Below, piece by piece: positions 11,697-22,224 of a stretch of 64,000 bases of DNA (its first letter is position 1; the number at the start of each line of letters is the position of its first letter). A model generated the notes under the pieces. The model worked only from the letters and a program-made list of their open reading frames with translations. It made no database searches and was not told the DNA's origin. The DNA comes from Prorocentrum cordatum. Lineage: Eukaryota > Sar > Dinophyceae > Prorocentrales > Prorocentraceae. The DNA lies in the NCBI GenBank assembly GCA_963575745.1, contig CAUYUJ010000336.1:486580-550579 (forward strand), in the 5' to 3' direction. The position numbers were made by a program, and so were the translations under genes.

Positions 11697-12471
11697 CACG
11701 CGAATTCTTTGAGTCCCACGCAGGTGCTATATCGGAGAGTGGTCATGGAAGTGGGCAGAGTAGCAAGGCATGAAGCAGTTAACGTGTACATTACAAATCT
11801 TATGTTCCGATTATAAACCGCTGACGTACCGGATTGTGTAACGTTTCGAATTGTCTCCTTGTCCGTCTTCGGCGCGAAGATTGCTTCTCTGTTTTTTCAG
11901 CGGTGATATCGGCGCTTCCTGTCCGCGCCCGCCCCCTCAAAGGAGGGCGCAACACTGCTGCTGCGAGGAGAGGCTCTGCCGGCGCGACGCAAGACGAGAA
12001 CGCTGGCACAAGCCAGCCCTCCAGGTTTGCCGTTCCCCTCATTAAACAAATAATAATAACATTTTCTTTTTTTAATATATATATATATAAAAATGTTTGG
12101 CATACTTAGTAACGCGTGCTCAGCTGCGCGCTGGAGGCGCGACGCCCTGGGAGCTCTCGATTTCACGCTTGTCTTGGTCGCGTCTTCTTTCCCGGATCGC
12201 TCGACCCTTTCGCGAGGTGTACGCGTCCGACAAAAAAAACGTCGGGGGGGTATCCTTTCGATCGGTTCCAGGACCCAGAGCATGTGGCGCTAGTTTATGT
12301 GTCACACAGACAGAACTGTAAAAACCATGGGTCAAGACACGAGACACGCCCTTGGGCGCACGCCGAGAAACAGGGTTCGCATCCTTTCTTTCGTCACCAC
12401 TGCCATTGTCACATTGAGGTGTAATTCGCGCGAAATCGCGATGTTAGATTATTTGCCTCTCGTCGCATTGA
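11697..12471 (+). repeat. Copia 3' LTR (approximate)
   Basis: Diverged direct copy of 1876-2573. It is longer mainly because of an AT-rich insert at about 12027-12110 that includes a short (TA)n run at 12078-12090. The last shared block is ATTTGCCTCTCGTCGCA near 12450-12468. Confidence 0.72.
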
Positions 12472-12639
12472 CAAGCGATGGCACCGCGGCGGCTGCGTGA
12501 TCCCCGGGCGATTGCGGCCTGAGGGGCGCGCTGGCCTCGGAACGTGCCTTCCTGAGTCTGCCGCGAGCCAGTGCGCCCGTCGAAACCATTACAGCGTCCT
12601 TTTTCGATCAATTTTGTTTCCCTTACGTACTTGCTCGTC

Positions 12640-12730
12640 CATCCCCCGTGTCCGTCCCCAGTGTCCATCCGCAGTGTTCGTCCCCAGTGTTCATCCCCCG
12701 TGTCCATCCCCAGTGTCCATCCCCAGTGTC
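12640..12730. repeat. 13-bp minisatellite, 7 copies
   Basis: Seven consecutive 13-mers, variants of CATCCCCAGTGTC; the last two are identical. Confidence 0.9.
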
Positions 12731-15390
12731 CACTCTGGAGGTAAACCCGTCGCAATTGCCAACGCACCCCCCGGGGAAGAAGTCATCCCGTTCGGGCACC
12801 CCTCTCTCTCATCACGTACAGTAATTCAACGGGGCGCGCATTCCACAACGTACAACAATATCACGCCACATGACACATGGGAAGTACACATCAGCATCAT
12901 ATCGTCCCAGAGGGTGCCGTAATAGAACAATGACCTTAATGGGAACGGCAGTGATTCTAATGTTCGCAACGGTGATGGTGATGACGCATGTGTTGGTGAT
13001 GATGACGGTGTGAAGTGTAGCCACGTTGCAAGATAACATGGATAGCGATTTGACTTGAATGAAGCGTTTGATCAACATTGCTCGGGGTTGATTAGCATTG
13101 TTTGGCATGGCGTTGAATTTCGTTGCGTTGAATACGCTGTTGCGGTGCGAAATTTGTGGGTCTACGGTGAGACCATTCACGCGCGATGATGCATCCAGAC
13201 ATGGTGGCGAACACGCAAAGGCCCAAACAACATCGCATGCCATAGTGTACACTCAAATTCGTCCCCATTAAGAGCACCACTTGATTTCTGGAACAACATA
13301 CGGACCGCTCTCGGTAAGCTGTTTGATCGAATTCGGCGAATCGGTCACGAAAGCGACCGGGTGACTGAATCCCCAACGGTTGGCACACAGAGAGTCTCAA
13401 CACGCACACAAAAAAATTGTTTTGACACATTTGATGATTGGTCGCCCCTTGGCGGAGGCCCGAGTGGAGCGAGGACCGTTCCGTCCTCTCCTCCCCTCTC
13501 CCCCGATGTTCTTGGCTCCGCTCCTCGGCCTCCTCTTGCCAGCGGCCGCCGCTGGGCGGGCCGTTGGGAGACTGCCCCCCCTTGTTGGAGGAGATGGCGG
13601 AGGCCTGGGTGGACGAGGTCTGCGAGGCTCACCTGGCGCATACATGGGGGGGTCTGATTCTGGATCCGCCGTAAATCGGAACTGCAGACCAAGCGATGCG
13701 AAATAATTGGCGGAAATTCCCGCCTCAGAAAGGTAGGGCGGATATGTTCGCAACAGTATGGCAGAAACAGCGACTGCAAATCAGGGCTGAAATCGGCATC
13801 CAAGGAATTTGACAAGGAGAGCGGCAATTTCGGCCTTGCTTGCGAAATCGCCCACGGCACGGCGGATCCAGAGTCAGGGCTGCAGGGGCTGGAGGCTTCG
13901 TAGACGCGGTTGCGGCGCCAGCGCGGGCGGTCAAGGTCGAGCACGCCCTGGGTCAGTCAGGCTTCGGGAGAGCACGAGTCAACTGCCAGGCCGTTCCAAG
14001 GAACTGCGAGGGTGTTCCGAAGCACTGCGGGGCGGCCGCGGCGCCCGAGACAACTTCCAGGTCCGCCGATGTTCACAGGTTTTCGCGAGTCACTTGTGTG
14101 GAGGGGGAGGCGGCCCGCCTCGCCGCCTGTGCCCAGGGGCAGGCCGAGGAGGCGGGCCCCCCCCCAGGATGAGGCTTGAGGTCTGGCCCTCCTGATTTGC
14201 CTGGTGTGTTGTCATCTCTGCCGTAGGTGGCTTCGACACCCTCTGCTTCTGCTGCTCGATTCATTCTGTCAGGTTCGCGGTTGATCCCATCCCGGTGTTG
14301 TTTTTTGTTTTGGCCCCTCGTCTTGTTGGGGTCTCGTCTCGGGCCCCGGGACCCAGCTTGGACCCACGGCGTCAAATCCAAACGATAGTTGGGGTCAGCA
14401 GCCTTTGGAGGTGCTTCCGAGAGTTGAAGTTATTGAAAGTTGAGTGGTTCACGCGGTGTCGGAAACCAGGACCCATGTCGTCAAGGTAATATTTTGCCGT
14501 ATGCTAGTTGTTGTTTGTTTCTCGGAGGTTTGCGAACGATATTGATTGTGGTGACGCCAGTTGTTCCCTCCCTCCCCCTCTTGCATTCTCTTCCCCTCCT
14601 CCCACTCCTCCACTCCTCCTTGGCCAAAAGGGGGTGCAGTTCTTGTTGCTGTCGGCCTGGGCGCAGAGGCGAGAGGGAGGAGGAGGAGGAGGAGGAGGAA
14701 GAGGAGGAGGGACAGACGGACCAGGAGTGAGACGAAGAGGGGGGGAAGCCCGAACGTGATGATGTTGCAAAATGTCCAGCTCAAGGACCACGCGTTTGGG
14801 CGGCAGTTGGTGAACACGCGCGATCAGTGGTCGTATGCCGGGCGCGGATGCCAGCAGTGTTTTGTAGGAAAACACGTTTTGAAAGGAATTAGTTCTGTCC
14901 TCGTGTATCCAGTTTGGCGTTGCCGCCGCAATGAAGGTACACGGATCGTCCGCTTTACAAGTCGGAGGAGTTCGTCATTTTGTTAATCTATGGCATTACA
15001 TTTTGGATCATTGTGTCGGTTGGATGTTTGGCCGAGTTCCCCTGTTGCCGAGGCCAACGCGGGGTCAGCAGGAAGTTGCATGTTCGTTAGTTGTCAAGGT
15101 GGTTGCTTCAACATTGGCCTTGGACACGCGCTGCATCTGGGGACGTTGGGGCTTTGCCGGTGGCGTGCAGTAGGTGGTTCGTAGCGCTGCCTTCGCCATC
15201 TGCAGCACGGCCGAACATCTGCGCATATTGAGCATGGCGCTCTGCACGTGTTTGTGGCGGCAGGCGTTGCGCGATTGTGGGCTACAGCGTGCTAGCGCGC
15301 TGGTACGGTTTGTTGTCATGATCACGTGATTCGTCTTCTTCATTGTGATTGTATTGTCCGCGCGCAGCCCCGGGTCCCTCTTGGGCTCGG
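12731..15390. other. No gene seen
   Basis: Short unrelated open frames only. At 14562-14625 the + strand is nearly all pyrimidine (CCTCC-type) and at 14671-14712 it is (GGA)n, so the two can pair as an imperfect inverted repeat. Nothing else is recognisable. Confidence 0.5.
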
Positions 15391-15399
15391 TTGTTGTCA

Positions 15400-16060
15400 C
15401 TGCTGGTTCTCTCCCACACGCTGGCTTCTGCGCGCAGCTGATGACGCCTGGAGTCCAGCGCTTGCGCTGGCTGTGATCTGATGCGACTGCTTGCTCGTTT
15501 CCCACGTCCTGGTAGCAGCAAATAGATGATGACATCAGGCGGTCAGCTTTCGCACCAATGCCGACAGGTACAACTGCCGACCTTACTCGCACGCTGGTCC
15601 AAACATGTAGCTGATTACGCCTGGTTCTCATCAATCGCGCCACAGTTTGTTGCGACTGCCGACTCTGCTCGCACACGATGGTCCCCGCATGCGGGTGATG
15701 GCGTCTGGTTTCCGTCTCTCGCCCCACCAGCCCCGTGACCTGCGTTCATTGTTAGGACTGCCCCACAAGCTGGCCCAAGCATTCAGCTGATGACGTCTGG
15801 TATTCAGCTCTCGCTCCGCGCGCTGCCACCACTGACGAGCCTTCTCGCACACGCAGGTCGCAGCATGTATATGATGACATCTGGTGTTCATCACTCGCAC
15901 CAGCGCCTAATGCGAGTGTTGGCTCTTCTCCCACACCCTGGTGGCAGCAAGTAGTTGATAACGTCTGGCGACCAGCACTCGTGCTACCACCGGCTACTGC
16001 GATTGCCACCTCTTCTCGCACGCGCTTGTCCCAGCTTGTAGCAGATGACGTCTGGGATCC
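15400..16060. repeat. ~86-bp degenerate tandem repeat, 8 copies
   Basis: A TGATGACGTCTGG-like core recurs at 15439, 15527, 15612, 15696, 15788, 15872, 15956 and 16043, with spacings of 84-92 bp. The cores are usually preceded by CTCGCACACGCTGGTC-CAGCA-GTAG. Several copies keep the palindrome-like TGACGTC. No coding frame runs through it. Confidence 0.85.
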
Positions 16061-16575
16061 GTCACGTAGTCAGACGCCATTGTTGCTCAACAGGCTTGCG
16101 CCATTCCGCCGACTCCCAGAACAGAATACGTGCGGCTTCCGATGTCGTAGATGTTGTGTGCCGCTTCCCGTCGTGTTGCTTTCGTGTGGTGGCTGATTTG
16201 TCCTCCTCGTTCCTCCATGCCTGTTGAGGGGCTTCTTGGGGTCCTCTTGGAGGCCTCGGGGGCGGCCTCTTGGAAGCCTTTTCAGAGCTCCTGTTTAGAG
16301 TTTCTTGCAGGCCTCTCTCTTGGGCGTATGCTGGGGATCTTGGGGGGGGGGCCTGCGAGTTACCACGATTCGCCCTCCCGGGGCCCTCTAGAGGCTCTTT
16401 TAGCCGTCTTTGGGGGCTCTGTTGGGCAGTCTTGGGGCCCTCTTCGATTGTCCCTGGACCCCGTTGGAGCTTCTCGGACAGTGATGGGCCAGTCTGGGGG
16501 GCATCGCGGACAGCCTAGGGCTTGCAGAAGCCCAGAATGGCGAGAGCGCGAAAATGTGCGAGCTCGTATATAACA

Positions 16576-16846
16576 TGCCATACGTATCATACATATATAT
16601 ACATATGTACATCGATGCGTATCCATATGTATATACACATACGTACAAACATACGTACACACCTGCATGCATGCATACATACATACATGCATACACACTT
16701 ACATACACACATCGATTTACATACATGCATACATACATACATACATACAGGCAGGCAGGCAGGCAGACAGACAGACAGACAGACAGACATGCATGCATGC
16801 ATGCATACATACATGGATACATACATGCATACATACATGCAATGAG
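16576..16846. repeat. CATA/CATG/CAGG/CAGA tetranucleotide array
   Basis: A compound tetranucleotide array. The Met/Cys/Tyr/Val-repeat frames through it are artefacts. It lies at the 3' side of YR element 1 (- strand). Confidence 0.92.
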
Positions 16847-17830
16847 AGAGCGTGATCCACCGCCGCTTTACTGTGGAAAATTCACCCCCCCTCTTCGTCC
16901 GGAACCCGGGTTTCCCCCCCCCCCCTCCGAAAATCCCCCCCCCTGCTGGACCCCCCCCCTCCCCTCCCCCGGCAAACCCCCCCCCCTCTCCTAACCCCCC
17001 CCCCCCCCCCCCCCCCCCTCGAAAACCGGGGGGGTCACTACCGGTTCGAACCCCCCCCCTCGAAAACCGGAGGGGGGGTCACTACCAGTTCGAACCCCTC
17101 CCCACCCCCCCCCCTCACCGCCAGCAAACGACTCCCGGTCCCTACCACCGTCCGCACCACATCCCCCACTGTTGTTCCCAGCACCACTGTCCTCACCACC
17201 ACTGTCCCCACTGGTTCCACCACCGTCCCTACTGTCCCCACCAGTGCCCCCACCACTGTCGCACTGTCCCCACTGTCCCCACCACTGTTCCCACCACGGT
17301 TCCACTCTCCCCACTTCTCCACGGCCCCAACCACTGCCCGACTATCCCCACTGTCCCCACTGTCCCACTGACTCCTCCGCTGTCCCACTGAGCTGTCCCA
17401 CTGTTCCCACCACTGTCCCCACTGTCCCCACCACTGTCCCCACTGTACCTCTGTCCCATTGTCCCACCGCCGTCCTCGCCACCGCCTTCACCACTGTCCC
17501 CACCACCACTGTACCCTCCACTGTCCCACTGTTTCCACCACATTCCCACTGTCCCCACACCACTGTCCCCACCACCACCGTCCCCACCACTGTCCCACTG
17601 TCCCCACTGTTCCCACCATTGTCCTCACCACTGTCCCCACCACTACCGTCCCCACCACTGTCCCACTGTCCCCAACACTGTCCCGCTGTCCCCTCACCAC
17701 TGTCCCCACCACTGTCCGCACCCCCCCCCGGTTTTCGAAGGGGGGGGGTTCGAACCGGTAGTGACCCCCCCCCGTTTTCGAAGGGGGGGGGGGGTTCGAA
17801 CCAGTAGTGACCCCCCCCTGTTTATGATGG
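16847..17830. repeat. C-rich minisatellite between inverted repeats
   Basis: About 17015-17100 holds two copies of a ~45-bp unit: TCGAAAACCGG, a G-run, GTCACTACCGG and TTCGAACC followed by a C-run. About 17715-17820 holds two copies of the same unit in reverse complement. Between them (17140-17715) is a degenerate minisatellite of CCCCACTGT / CCCACCACTGT words. Long C-runs (16915-17015) precede it. The GGTTCGAACC words resemble a Pol III B box but have no A box or tRNA fold. Confidence 0.82.
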
Positions 17831-18127
17831 ACTGGGGGTAAGAGCAAACATGATGCAGCACCCTTCCTTGCACCAGAACACGAATTGACCAACGTCATCA
17901 TGTCACGTTCGATGTCAGTTCGGACGTGCTGCAAACCAAAATCTCAAACTCCCCTCGATCGAGGGCATCGCACTGAAATCAAACCTCATCCCGCAAGTCG
18001 ATGGAAAATCCCTCAATCTCCAAACTTCAATCCGCTCTGAGTATATGAGTGTGCCAACCTCCGCTACGCGACACCTTTCAAGTTTGATGGCTTTGCCCAC
18101 CTCAGAGCCACCACCCGCATGCGTACT
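17831..18127. other. No gene seen
   Basis: A short non-repetitive stretch between the C-rich minisatellite and the end of ORF3 of YR element 1, probably the 3' untranslated part of that element. Confidence 0.4.
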
Positions 18128-19207
18128 TCAACCATTCAAACTGGGCGAACGCACCTCTGCCTTAAGCGGCGCTCTCATGGCCGTCGCGTCTACTGCAGTC
18201 TCGAATGCATCTCTGACTCTGGCTGTGATGCGCACGAGCTCTCCACCCGGATCGGCACCAGTCAGGCCCCACAACGGATTAGCCCATTGTAGCTCAAAGC
18301 CCAGTCTCGCGAAATAGAAGCGGATGGCTAGGATCTCCTCAGCCACCTGCATCATTTCCCAATCCCAGATGAAAAAGCTCTCGGAGAATTTGAATTGAGC
18401 TGAGGTCCTGGTCGCCGACGGCGCTCTGGGAGACACTGCCTGGAAGGAACTCCACAGCTTCACAGCCAAAGCCTCAGGCACCACCAGTAGTCCTCGCTCG
18501 AGCTCCTCCATCATGTTTGGGCGAGAGCGGGCTCCGATGTCCACGAGAAAGCGGCCACCTGTCACGTTGAGTCGGCATCCCAGCAGGTCGATGCCCGACC
18601 AGGCCTCGTCGACCAGAGATGCTGAATTCCTTGCAATCGACAGAGCCACTCCACAAACGGCCAGCGTAAGACTTCTGGCACCACCAGCCCCTGCCACATC
18701 CTCGACCAAGGCTGCTGATGCCTCGGCACTCCTGGACATGTTGGGGAAGACAGCAGACGGTATGGAGACACAGATCACCCCGAGGATGATGGCGGGAAAG
18801 AAGCACGGGCCGAACCAAGACCCCAGTATCCTACTGCAGTTGGCAGCGATTGTCATGTAGCTGACTCTCTGGACGCGCTGCTGCTGCTGCTGCTGCTGAG
18901 GCCTCTGCGGCTGCGCCACGAACTGCACCGCGTGTGGCAGAGGGGTGCCCGTCTCGTCCAGAGGAACTGAGAGCGTCGTGGGCGGCGGGGGTACCCCAGT
19001 AGACTTGCTCTTGGGCGGCGTGAGCACCTACGAGACTGCCCCTGGCGACGGCGTCCTCGACGTAGCCCTTGAGGCTGGCGCACTCACTGCCATCCAGCTG
19101 CCTGGCGTGACAGGTGCAGCTGGCAGCGGCGGCACCATCCCCACCTCCTCCGACACCGGGCCCTTGACCCACTGCCCATTGACTCTGATCATGCCCTTCG
19201 GCGCCAT
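18128..19207 (-). pseudogene. Element 1 ORF3, single-pass membrane protein
   Basis: Starts with ATG at 19207 (MAPKGMIRVNGQWVKG), matching the MAPKGSRRLADGSW start of ORF3 in element 2. An in-frame TAG at 19030-19028 interrupts it and the frame then continues to 18128. After the stop come a Pro-rich stretch, seven Gln encoded by a CTG/CAG repeat (about 18877-18898), one hydrophobic segment (FFPAIILGVICVSIP) and a conserved domain with AWSGIDLLG and ELQWANPLWGLTG. Two N-x-S/T sites (NMS, NVT) follow the membrane segment. Function unknown; probably type II membrane topology. Decayed copy. Confidence 0.6.
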
Positions 19208-19239
19208 GTCCGTGAGGACCCGCCGCTCCCCACACGTGT

Positions 19240-20194
19240 GCTGGAAAGTATTGGCTCCAGACCCTCTTGAGCCAGTACAGTTGCTGTGCGAAACCTTTCG
19301 TGTTGAGTTGAATGAGGATGTGACTCGCACCAATGATATCCAGGTATATTCTTAGACTGGAATCGGAAATCCACCTTCCTCGCTTACGAACTTCCTCAAA
19401 GGAGAGGCCCTTTGCCCGAGAGTCGGTGGCCCACCCTGCCCAGGGCTGTGAGGGCCCCACCCCATGGAGAGGCCCAGGGAGCCCTCGACGTCCTTCAGGA
19501 GCCTGCGGTACTGAGCCAAGCTGTAAGGGAAGAGCGGACTGCCTGCCGGGGTGGCCCTCATGATGTCCTCTAGCACCTCCATGATGTCCCGGTCCTCTTG
19601 TAAGATATGGGCCACCTGAGACCTCTTGAGTTTGGTACCTGTTCGCGGAGCCAGAGCTATTGATACTGAAGCCGAGCCCATGTCCTCTCCCAGATCTCGC
19701 GGAAAGACCAGATCTTCAGGTAGTATGCCCAAGAGCTCCGAGGGCCGTAGGCCCGTGTGGCACTTCACGATGAGGGCGAGACCCAATCGAGGATGACCTC
19801 TGGAGCCCAGGTGAACCCCCAGGAGCTTGCCAGGTAACTTCCCCAGGGGTACAGTATGCTTCCTGCCAGCGTTTCTCTCCCATCCTGCAATCACAGCCTT
19901 ACTCCACAACAATTTGCCCCTCATCCGAGGGAAGAAGAACTCAACTGACGCAACAACATTGACAAACTTTGCTGGAGTGAGGTGTTCAATCTGATCATGT
20001 CTGAACTCAACTAAGAGATCGTCCCACTGGTCTGCGCCACTGGGGCGCAAATTGCGCTGGAGCGCCCAGGCTGAAAACTGAAGCCCAGCACTCCGATACG
20101 CCTCGAGAGTCTTCTCAGTAACTCTGGCAGCCTGATCGGGGTCGAGCCGATGCGGCCCCGCCCGTCCCGAGCTACCTCCTTCTGGGCAGCGCAT
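19240..20194 (-). pseudogene. Element 1 tyrosine recombinase
   Basis: The main frame (20194-19352) reads KTLEAYRSAGLQFSAW (core-binding domain), CHTGLRPSELLGI (first catalytic Arg), FPYSLAQYRRLL and GWGPHS. A frameshift follows near 19455, and another frame continues with AGWATDSRAKGLSFEEVRKR, GRWISDSSLRIYLDI (Trp at the second His/Trp position, then the nucleophile Tyr nine residues later). The H-x-x-R box is split by the frameshift. The enzyme would integrate a circular DNA copy without target duplication. Dead copy. Confidence 0.8.
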
Positions 20195-21230
20195 CTGCTG
20201 TCAGATGTGCGGCGTCCACCCAGGGTAAGTATAGCTTGATGCCCGTAGCCACTGAAAGTGCACCAACCTTGCGCAGCAGGCAGTTCGGATGCGGGGCAGA
20301 CGATCGCCCCTTCGCCGCTGCTGCTGCCAAAGGTTCGTTATCCTCCATGCTACATATAGCGTGATCAGTGGCTCTCGCAAGGCACGAGCGGCCCTGGCAC
20401 AACTTCACCACAGCACGGCCTTCACCCAAGATAACGTGATCTGGCTGGCGCCACCTCCCCGCGCAGAGGTCGCTCCACATGTCCTGAGGGATCTGCAACA
20501 GCTCACGCGGGATGCGAGATACTGGGATGCGTCCTTTCAGTTCCTTGTCTGCGCGGTTGAGGTGGCCCACCGTGCCGTCGAGTCTCGATACCGTATGCCC
20601 TGGCTTGGTGCTTGCGCCGATCACCCCCTCCGCCTTGTACTCTGAGATGGCCGTGCCCACGATGCCGTAGCCTCCGTGGTCCACCCTGTTGGCCCCTTCC
20701 GCGTCGGACGCAAAGAGGATTGAGGCGACAGGGAAGTCCAGCACGCAGGTCATCATCGGAGTCAAGTCACGCATGATCCGCACCTCTCGTCGCGCCGAAG
20801 CCCACCATCGCACGACTCGACCTTGCTGCTTCTCTATCAGGTCGAACACCGCGGCAGGACCCGACATGAGCTCACGGCGGAGCAGAGCACCCCACAGCCA
20901 CACGCCCACAAGGGCCCGCATGAGCTCTACATCCACCCAAGGCGTCTCGAGGATCCACGTGAGCGCCGCCTCCAGGTAGCTGGCCTTGGCACTGGCCAGC
21001 CTCAGTCGAGGCGGGGAGCTCTGCAGCTCGTACCCCACGATCTTAGAGCCCTCCGCGATCACCTCCCGCTCGGTCACCACGAACCTTGGCTCCTCCCAGG
21101 CGTCAGCTATTTTCTCCATCACCTTCTCCGCTTCTTCTCTAGCCAAGCCTCCGCGGGGGCAGGCCGTGGTACTCAGACCGTCGTCCACGTGAACGTAGAC
21201 GGCCTGAAAAACCCAGGGCGCAACCGCACG
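20172..21230 (-). pseudogene. Element 1 RT motif C and RNase H
   Basis: The frame reads FQAVYVHVDDGLS (motif C, Asp-Asp at 21185-21180), SKIVGYELQSSPPRLRL (connection) and LMRALVGVWLWGALLRREL. The RNase H then has ILFASDAEGANRVDHGGYG (catalytic Asp at about 20699), VILGEGRAVVKL (Glu), CSMEDNEPLAAAAAKGRS (Asp) and LPWVDAAHLTADALPRR (last Asp), the pattern of DIRS-order RNase H ending in ADxLSR. Motif B lies about 1.1 kb upstream, on the other side of the MTase-like domain. Confidence 0.8.
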
Positions 21231-22217
21231 CTGCCACCCTGACGGTAGAGCTCGTTCAGCACGTAGAGGCTTTCCGTTTCTGTCTCGTACGTCCATTTCG
21301 AATGACGGGGTTTCTCCCGTCTTGTTCTGAGCCACTTTCCCGGCCCGCGTCCCGTGCTGAGCATCCTGAGCGCAGTCTGCACGACACACAGGGCAATCAT
21401 GCGGCAAAGACCAGGAGGGTACGCTTGCAGACGCCGCGAGCGGAAGATGCCCTCGGTGTTCTTCCCGTACGCCCTCTCGTGGGCGTGCTTGCCGTCACAG
21501 CGCAGGGCCTGGTCGCCGATCCCGTCCAGGGTTGAGGCCAAGGTGGTCGGCTTCTGAGACGGCCCTCCGTACATGCAATGCTCGATGTTCGTCACCTCCA
21601 CGCTGTGCCGCTCCAGCATGCCAGACCGCTTCCAGGTCCCAGATGCTGGGGAAAGGCTCCTCGTGTGGGTCCATGGGGTGCTCCATCGGATAGGAGCCCC
21701 CATACTGTTCGACCGTATCGCACAACCCCAAAACATTGAAAAGCAACACGTTGTCTTCCGTCACTCGTGTCCTCCCTGGCTCTGTCATGTCCGATCTTCC
21801 CAAGGGCTGATCTCGAAACCTCAGCGGCCTAGGGCCGCCAGGCCGAAAACGGGCGCGACTCCACGTCGAACACGGAGGGATTGCCAAGAGGATATCAATC
21901 ATATCTTCTTCCACCATTTCAAGCAACAGTGATACCAGAGAGGGGTCGGACAAGTCCCAGCGGTAATCGAAAGCCAAATCCACTCCAAAGTAGAACAACG
22001 GCACTCCATATTCCTCAGCCAACTCCTCCACATAGTGTTGTACGTCCAACCTCCTACGACCTCCTGCGAACGCATGCAGCACAACCACGACTCGGTCCTT
22101 GTCCCGCTTAAGGAAGCGGGCCTTCTCGCGAAATTGATCCGGTGAGAGTCCTGTTTCCTGTCGTTGTATGCCAAGCTGCTTCTTCTTCTCCTTCACCCAC
22201 TCGACGTCCTCGATCAC
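21195..22217 (-). pseudogene. Element 1 C5-methyltransferase-like domain inside the RT
   Basis: The frame from 22217 reads VVVLHAFAGGRRRLDVQHYV (SAM-binding motif I), FGVDLAFDYRWDL (motif II), IDILLAIPPCSTWSRARF (motif IV with the PC cysteine at 21872-21870), GGPRPLRFR and YPMEHPMDP (in the place of the ENV motif). A frameshift near 21.61 kb moves the rest to another frame: MYGGPSQKPT, LRCDGKHAHERAYG and QAYPPGLCRMIA. Another near 21.22 kb leads into RT motif C. The cysteine and glycines are kept although the gene is broken. It would act on DNA if functional; target unknown. Confidence 0.72.
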
Positions 22218-22224
22218 GGGCTCG

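Larger units (their letters stand above)
1876..12473 (+). mobile_element. Degenerate Copia-type LTR retrotransposon
   Basis: Two diverged direct repeats of about 700-780 bp bracket coding remnants in Copia order: gag zinc knuckle (about 5.5 kb), integrase (about 8.3-8.5 kb), reverse transcriptase (9.9-10.55 kb) and RNase H (10.56-11.2 kb), all on the + strand. Having integrase before RT separates Copia from Gypsy. Every domain is broken by frameshifts and the LTRs differ clearly, so this is an old, inactive insertion. LTR termini, primer-binding site and target duplication could not be fixed by eye; boundaries are accurate to a few tens of bases. Confidence 0.82.

Noticed and set aside
14562-14745. 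Purine/pyrimidine block as a gene (Arg/Glu-rich frame)
   Set aside because: Low-complexity GGA/TCC sequence only.
17040-17100. tRNA gene or tRNA-derived SINE from GGTTCGAACC
   Set aside because: No A box, acceptor stem or cloverleaf; the word is part of a palindromic repeat unit.
21195-22217. Dam-like N6-adenine methyltransferase as in classical DIRS elements
   Set aside because: The signature is P-P-C-S-T-W, the cysteine motif of C5-type enzymes, not D/N-P-P-Y/W, and it lies inside the RT instead of after RNase H.
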